A DNA stretch of 64,000 nucleotides from a bacterium. Lineage in GTDB: Bacteria; Bacillota; Bacilli; Lactobacillales; Streptococcaceae. Location: the NCBI GenBank assembly GCA_905221205.1, contig CAJNCG010000002.1, positions 186,001-250,000 of the forward strand, in the 5' to 3' direction. Positions within the stretch are counted from its first letter, which is position 1. Every line of letters starts with the position of its first letter. This document shows positions 60,072 to 64,000 of the stretch, piece after piece. The position numbers and the translations under genes are program-made. A model generated the notes under the pieces. That model was not told where the DNA came from. It ran no database searches and worked only from the letters and a program-made list of their open reading frames with translations.

Positions 60072-60080
60072 TGGTAAAAT
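60072..60080 (+). promoter_or_regulatory. extended -10 promoter before ndk
   Basis: TGGTAAAAT (TG at 60072-60073, TAAAAT at 60075-60080), directly abutting a BOX element. Predicted transcription start is at about 60087, inside the BOX. Confidence 0.45.
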
Positions 60081-60081
60081 A

Positions 60082-60186
60082 ATACTCAATGAAAATCAAA
60101 GAGCAAACTAGAAAACTAGCCGCAGGCTGTACTTGAGTACGGCAAGGCGAAGTTGACGTGGTTTGAATTTGATTTTCGAAGAGTAT
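60082..60186 (+). repeat. BOX element in the ndk leader
   Basis: Plus-strand order: ATACTCAATGAAAATCAAAG, then AACTAGCCGCAGGCTGTAC, TTGAGTACGGCAAGGCG, then GACGTGGTTTGAATTTG, ending CGAAGAGTAT. It is an A-C type with inverted ends. It ends 30 bases before the ndk start and is probably transcribed as its 5' leader. Confidence 0.9.
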
Positions 60187-60216
60187 AAAAGAAAGAAGCT
60201 GACAAAGGAGACAAGT

Positions 60217-60639
60217 ATGGAACAAACATTCTTTATCATTAAACCAGATGGTGTAAAAAGAGGACTAGTAGGTGAAGTGTTGAAACGCATCGAACAACGT
60301 GGCTTTACAATCGAAAAATTGGAGTTGCGTTCACAGGTTTCAGAAGAGTTGATTGACCAGCACTATCAGGACTTGGTTGGTCAGAGTTTTTACCCACCGA
60401 TTCGTGAATTTATGACTTCAGGACCAATCCTTGTAGGCATCATTTCTGGTCCTAAAGTAATCGAAACTTGGCGGACCATGATGGGGGCAACTCGTCCAGA
60501 AGAAGCTTTACCAGGAACGATTCGAGGTGATTTTGCAAAAGCGGCTGGTGAAAATCAGGTTATCCAAAATGTTGTCCATGGTTCGGATTCAGAAGAGTCA
60601 GCGAAGCGAGAAATTGCTCTTTGGTTTAAGGAAAAATAG
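60217..60639 (+). CDS. ndk: nucleoside diphosphate kinase
   Basis: Transfers the gamma phosphate between nucleoside triphosphates and diphosphates. 140 aa from the ATG at 60217 ([16 protein letters not shown]), with AAAGGAGACAA upstream; the frame is open farther upstream into the BOX but that is not coding. The catalytic His lies in NVVHGSDS near residue 117. [16 protein letters not shown] precedes it. Confidence 0.96.
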   Translation: MEQTFFIIKPDGVKRGLVGEVLKRIEQRGFTIEKLELRSQVSEELIDQHYQDLVGQSFYPPIREFMTSGPILVGIISGPKVIETWRTMMGATRPEEALPGTIRGDFAKAAGENQVIQNVVHGSDSEESAKREIALWFKEK

Positions 60640-60641
60640 CA

Positions 60642-60681
60642 AAAAGTTTGGTGTGAGGATTACTTGCATCAAACTTTTTTT
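60642..60681 (+). terminator. ndk terminator
   Basis: AAAAAGTTTGGTG pairs with CATCAAACTTTTTTT across a 14-base loop. Confidence 0.8.
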
Positions 60682-60771
60682 GCATTTTAGACTAGAAAAC
60701 TGACAGTTGAGAAATATTCTAGCAATGGTGTGTATTTCTAGCATATAATAAGAACAAGTAAGGGAGGAAGA

Positions 60772-61404
60772 ATGATGGAAAGAATGAAAAAGCAAATTCG
60801 AGTTTTGTTATTGCTGACAGTTTTTGGTCTTAGTAGCTGTTCTTGTTTAAGTTTATCTACTTGGTCCTTGATGTTAAATCAAAACTGCTTCTATTATTTA
60901 GTGGGTATGTTGCTCCTTGCGAGCATTGGAGCAGGGCTAAACTATTATAGAGGGCAGCGAAATCAACATTACTCAGTTTTTAAAGAAAATAGACAGCAAT
61001 TCTTGTATACTCTGTTGCTATTGGTAAATGTTTTAGGTTTAGCTTTGATTATCATTGAATATGTTCTTACAGGCAGGACAACTGGTGAAGAGTTTGTGGA
61101 AGTCTTTCTACCGAGTTTCTTTTTCTTATTTGGTATTGATTTGTTAGTTTTTCTGCCAATTCAGAAGTATGTATATGGCTTGAAAAATATTTTGGGTAAA
61201 AAGCAAATCTGTTTTATTAGTGGATTAGCTATTTTAATCGTTCTCAGAAATCCGTGGTCAATATTATCCATGACCTTTTATATTGCCTTGGGCATGCTGT
61301 TTCTAGGCCTGTTAGTGCCAAAAGTCATTCGCTGGGAAGTTTCATTTTATAGCCACTTGATGAGAGATATCTTATTAGTCGTTTTCTTGCTGTTTCTATT
61401 TTAA
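60772..61404 (+). CDS. hypothetical membrane protein, six hydrophobic segments
   Basis: A 210-aa integral membrane protein not recognised as a named family. Hydrophobic stretches lie near residues 8-28, 40-56, 77-97, 113-130, 147-163 and 167-182, with a seventh possible at the C-terminus. AGGGAGGAAGA precedes a cluster of start codons (ATG at 60772, ATG at 60775, ATG at 60784); which is used is unclear. It stands alone between ndk and tsaE. Confidence 0.7.
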   Translation: MMERMKKQIRVLLLLTVFGLSSCSCLSLSTWSLMLNQNCFYYLVGMLLLASIGAGLNYYRGQRNQHYSVFKENRQQFLYTLLLLVNVLGLALIIIEYVLTGRTTGEEFVEVFLPSFFFLFGIDLLVFLPIQKYVYGLKNILGKKQICFISGLAILIVLRNPWSILSMTFYIALGMLFLGLLVPKVIRWEVSFYSHLMRDILLVVFLLFLF

Positions 61405-61485
61405 AGACAGAAGAAGAGATGGTCCAAGTTTTACAATTTATAATATGGAATTTTATAGATAATATCTCGACAAAGGACAACTTTT

Positions 61486-61494
61486 TGGTATAAT
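61486..61494 (+). promoter_or_regulatory. promoter of tsaE operon, leaderless arrangement
   Basis: TGGTATAAT, with TATAAT at 61489-61494, ends 6 bases before the ATG at 61501, so transcription should start at about the first base of the start codon. There is no Shine-Dalgarno. Confidence 0.65.
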
Positions 61495-61500
61495 AGAAAC

Positions 61501-61944
61501 ATGTACACTAAAAACGAAGAAGAGTTACAGTCCTTAGGTGAACGTTTGGGCTATTTATTAGAAAAGAATGATGTCCTAATTCTAACTGGAGAACTTGGAG
61601 CAGGCAAAACAACCTTTACAAAAGGCCTTGCCAAGGGTTTACAGATTTCTCAAATGATTAAGAGTCCAACCTATACTATCGTGAGAGAGTATGAAGGTCG
61701 TCTTCCACTTTACCACCTAGATGTTTATCGTATTGAAGGAGATGCTGATTCTATCGACTTGGATGAGTTTCTCTTTGGCGGTGGGGTAACTGTCATTGAG
61801 TGGGGACATCTTTTAGGTGATGCCTTGCCAGATACTTATTTAGAATTAGAAATTCTAAAAGAGGAAGATGGTCGCAGATTAAACTTCAAAGCCAAGGGCT
61901 TGCGTGCAGAAAAACTCTTAGAGGAGCTTCGACATGGAGTATGA
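61501..61944 (+). CDS. tsaE: tRNA threonylcarbamoyladenosine biosynthesis ATPase TsaE
   Basis: TsaE supports TsaB/TsaD in making t6A37 of ANN-decoding tRNAs. The 147-aa P-loop protein has GELGAGKTTF near residues 31-40 and the family segments SPTYTIVREYEG and HLDVYRIEG. It overlaps the next acetyltransferase gene by 11 bases and has a leaderless promoter. Confidence 0.95.
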   Translation: MYTKNEEELQSLGERLGYLLEKNDVLILTGELGAGKTTFTKGLAKGLQISQMIKSPTYTIVREYEGRLPLYHLDVYRIEGDADSIDLDEFLFGGGVTVIEWGHLLGDALPDTYLELEILKEEDGRRLNFKAKGLRAEKLLEELRHGV

Positions 61945-62452
61945 ATTGCTCATTAGGGAAGCAGAAATTGAAGATGCGGCTGCCTTAGTATCATTTTTAA
62001 ATCGTGTCAGTGTAGAAACAGATTTTACCAGTCTGGACAGGGATGGCATTTTGATGACGGATACTGAGATGGAGTTGTTTTTGGATAAACAGGCTCACTC
62101 GGAAAATCAAATCACTTTACTGGCCTTACTGAATGATGAAATTGCTGGTCTTGTAAATATCACAGCTGATCAACGCAAGAGAGTTCGTCATATTGGAGAT
62201 CTCTTTATTGTGATTGGTAAGAAATATTGGAATAATGGGCTGGGAAGTTTGTTACTTGAAGAAGTTGTAGAATGGGCACAGGCTAGTGGCACTCTTCGTA
62301 GACTTCAACTGACTGTCCAAACTCGTAATCAAGCTGCAGTACATCTATATCAAAAGCATGGCTTTGTAATTGAAGGTAGACAAGAGCGCGGTGCGTACAT
62401 AGAAGAAGGGGAATTTGTCGATGTTTACCTGATGGGTAGACTGATAGATTAA
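61934..62452 (+). CDS. GNAT acetyltransferase (RimI-like position)
   Basis: A 172-aa GNAT protein. The acetyl-CoA loop is YWNNGLGSLLL near residues 97-107, followed by LRRLQLTVQTRNQAAVHLYQKHGF. It is translationally coupled to tsaE by an 11-base overlap. RimI often neighbours tsaE and tsaB, but this protein is longer than RimI and the substrate is uncertain. Confidence 0.85.
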   Translation: MEYELLIREAEIEDAAALVSFLNRVSVETDFTSLDRDGILMTDTEMELFLDKQAHSENQITLLALLNDEIAGLVNITADQRKRVRHIGDLFIVIGKKYWNNGLGSLLLEEVVEWAQASGTLRRLQLTVQTRNQAAVHLYQKHGFVIEGRQERGAYIEEGEFVDVYLMGRLID

Positions 62453-62459
62453 TAGAAAT

Positions 62460-63515
62460 ATGGTTAAAAAAATTATTGGAATGGTTCTAGCTTTTCTAGC
62501 TGTGACAGTTTTAGGTGTAGGTGTCTTCGCTTATACAATTTATCAACAAGGTACGGAAACCTTATCTCGTACCTATAAAAAAATTGGGGAAGAAACCAAT
62601 GTTATTGAGGCGACTGAACCCTTAACAATCCTTTTAATGGGGGTTGATACTGGAAACGTTGAACGAACTGACCCTTGGGAGGGAAATAGTGATTCTATGA
62701 TTCTCTTGACGGTTAATCCGCACACGAAAAAAACCATGATGTTGAGTTTAGAACGTGATATCCTGACTAAAATTCAGCATAAAGATGGACGAATCGAGGA
62801 AGAAAAATTAAATGCTGCCTATGCCAATGGTGGTGCAGAATTGGCTATTTCAACCATTCAGAAGATGATGAACATCCATATTGACCGCTATATTATGGTC
62901 AACATGCACGGATTGCAACAATTGGTTGATGCAGTGGGTGGAATTACCGTTAATAATACACTAGGTTTCCCAATTTCTATCAGTGACCAAGAGGAATTTA
63001 ATACTATTTCTATCGGTGTTGGGCAGCAAACTCTAAATGGAGATGAAGCTCTTGTTTATTCCCGCATGCGCTACCAGGATCCAGAAGGGGACTATGGACG
63101 TCAGAAGCGTCAGCGTGAAGTTATTCAAAAGGTGGTTGAAAAAGTTCTTAGTTTAAATAGCGTTAGCCACTACCAATCCATCTTAAAAGCCCTAAGTACT
63201 AATATGCAGACCAACATTGATTTGTCTGCTAAGAGTATTCCAAGCTTGTTAGGTTACAAGGACTCATTTAAAACGATTGAAACCCAACAATTGCGAGGAG
63301 AAGATGCCGAATTGCAAGGTACATCTTATCAAATCGTAACTGCTAACCATTTGTTAGAAATCCAGAATCTTTTGAGAACCTCACTTGATAAACCGAAGGT
63401 GACAGAGTTAGAGACAAATGCCGTCTTATATGAAGATATTTTCGGAAATCGAAATAATACCGGTTTGGGAACAGGTACGATTAATAATACAATAAATCAA
63501 GAAGATGTAGAATAA
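62460..63515 (+). CDS. lytR: LCP family protein (LytR-CpsA-Psr)
   Basis: LCP enzymes attach teichoic acids or capsule to peptidoglycan at the outer face of the membrane. The 351-aa protein has a short cytosolic start, a membrane segment (residues 5-27), and the LCP domain with LLMGVDTG near 58, RTDPWEGNSDSMILLTVN (conserved Arg/Asp), LSLERDI near 97, and the tail motif YSRMRYQDPEGDYGRQKRQREV near 200-221, split here. It starts 7 bases after the acetyltransferase with little ribosome binding site, so coupling is likely. It precedes cinA as in pneumococcus. Confidence 0.92.
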   Translation: MVKKIIGMVLAFLAVTVLGVGVFAYTIYQQGTETLSRTYKKIGEETNVIEATEPLTILLMGVDTGNVERTDPWEGNSDSMILLTVNPHTKKTMMLSLERDILTKIQHKDGRIEEEKLNAAYANGGAELAISTIQKMMNIHIDRYIMVNMHGLQQLVDAVGGITVNNTLGFPISISDQEEFNTISIGVGQQTLNGDEALVYSRMRYQDPEGDYGRQKRQREVIQKVVEKVLSLNSVSHYQSILKALSTNMQTNIDLSAKSIPSLLGYKDSFKTIETQQLRGEDAELQGTSYQIVTANHLLEIQNLLRTSLDKPKVTELETNAVLYEDIFGNRNNTGLGTGTINNTINQEDVE

Positions 63516-63529
63516 TCTATTTTATAGTT

Positions 63530-63559
63530 AAAATCGTGGGAAATTTCCTGCGATTTTTT
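63530..63559 (+). terminator. lytR terminator
   Basis: AAATCGTGGGAAA pairs with TTTCCTGCGATTT (two G-U pairs), followed by TTT. It ends 9 bases before the com-box and so insulates the competence promoter. Confidence 0.8.
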
Positions 63560-63567
63560 CAAAAAAA

Positions 63568-63575
63568 TACGAATA
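63568..63575 (+). promoter_or_regulatory. com-box (SigX promoter) of cinA
   Basis: TACGAATA, an exact match to the consensus recognised by the competence sigma factor SigX/ComX in streptococci, 17 bases before the cinA start codon. It implies late-competence induction of cinA and the recA genes expected after it. Confidence 0.9.
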
Positions 63576-63592
63576 GATAGGTAGGAGGAAAC

Positions 63593-64000
63593 ATGAAAGC
63601 AGAAATCATTGCTGTTGGAACAGAGATTTTGACAGGACAGATTGTCAATACCAATGCCCAGTTTTTATCAGAAAAACTAGCAGAGATTGGGGTAGATATT
63701 TATTTTCAAACGGCTGTAGGAGACAATGAAGTTCGTCTCTTATCCCTGCTTGAGATTGCCAGTCAACGTAGCAGCCTGGTGATTTTGACAGGTGGTTTAG
63801 GGCCAACTGAGGATGACTTAACCAAACAAACTCTGGCTAAATTTTTAGGGAAAGAATTAATTTTCGATCCCCAGGCGCAGGCGAAGTTGGATGTCTTTTT
63901 TGCCCAGAGACCAGACTATGCCCGAACACCGAATAACGAAAGACAAGCTCAAATTGTAGAAGGGGCGACTCCACTACCAAACGAAACAGGACTGGCTGTT
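63593..64000 (+). CDS. cinA: competence-damage-inducible protein CinA (5' part)
   Basis: The first 136 codons of cinA, cut off by the end of the window. [21 protein letters not shown] opens the MoCF/CompDamA domain, and [16 protein letters not shown] is its nucleotide-binding signature near residue 62. In pneumococcus CinA helps bring RecA to the membrane in competent cells. GTAGGAGGAAAC is the ribosome binding site. recA is expected just outside. Confidence 0.95.
   Translation, partial: MKAEIIAVGTEILTGQIVNTNAQFLSEKLAEIGVDIYFQTAVGDNEVRLLSLLEIASQRSSLVILTGGLGPTEDDLTKQTLAKFLGKELIFDPQAQAKLDVFFAQRPDYARTPNNERQAQIVEGATPLPNETGLAV

Overview
The window is chromosomal DNA of a low-GC Streptococcus of the mitis/pneumoniae group. 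Four things support this: BOX repeats, a set of CiaR-driven csRNAs, a SigX com-box in front of cinA, and the local gene order rplV...rplQ, leuS, ruvB, uppS-cdsA-rseP-proS, glmS, spuA. The species cannot be fixed from the sequence alone.

Region by region. (1) 1-11.6 kb: the distal S10, spc and alpha ribosomal protein operons (rplV to rplQ) with secY, adk, infA and rpoA. They are broken up by structured non-coding stretches, including two covarying copies of one RNA element on either side of rpsH, a shine-dalgarno-sequestering adk leader, and an L17 downstream element. (2) 11.6-14.3 kb: an ACT-domain/UPF0210 pair, a long csRNA and a histidine phosphatase. (3) 14.3-22.1 kb, minus strand: an ABC importer of the AfuA/FbpA type with two tandem binding lipoproteins and a YesM/YesN-type two-component system. 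(4) 22.2-27.6 kb: leuS with a 3' recombination scar, then an ABC exporter co-encoded with a LytTR regulator and a DUF3021 membrane protein. (5) 27.6-31.5 kb: two acetyltransferases, tandem csRNAs, an unannotated Fst-type type I toxin-antitoxin locus, ruvB, a nucleotidyltransferase and another csRNA. (6) 31.6-41.1 kb: uppS-cdsA-rseP-proS (lipid carrier, phospholipid, membrane protease, tRNA charging), a GH1 glucosidase, glmS with paired operators, and a flavin oxidoreductase. (7) 41.1-46.6 kb: an accessory operon with two URO-D/MtaA-like proteins that keep the HxC...C zinc motif, plus a complete polar amino-acid-type ABC importer. (8) 46.7-52.2 kb, minus strand: the surface pullulanase SpuA with a CcpA site, and an Mga-like regulator. 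(9) 52.4-64 kb: rpoB-rpoC with an attenuator-like leader, ndk with a BOX in its leader, a membrane protein, tsaE, a RimI-like acetyltransferase, an LCP (LytR) protein, and the start of cinA.

The most notable items are the Fst/par-type toxin-antitoxin locus at about 29.48-29.75 kb, the URO-D plus ABC importer island, the twin RNA elements around rpsH, and the AfuA-type importer with its own two-component system, which may take up sugar phosphates rather than iron. The junction of spuA and the Mga-like gene to rpoBC differs from the pneumococcal order as I recall it and suggests an inversion symmetric about the origin.
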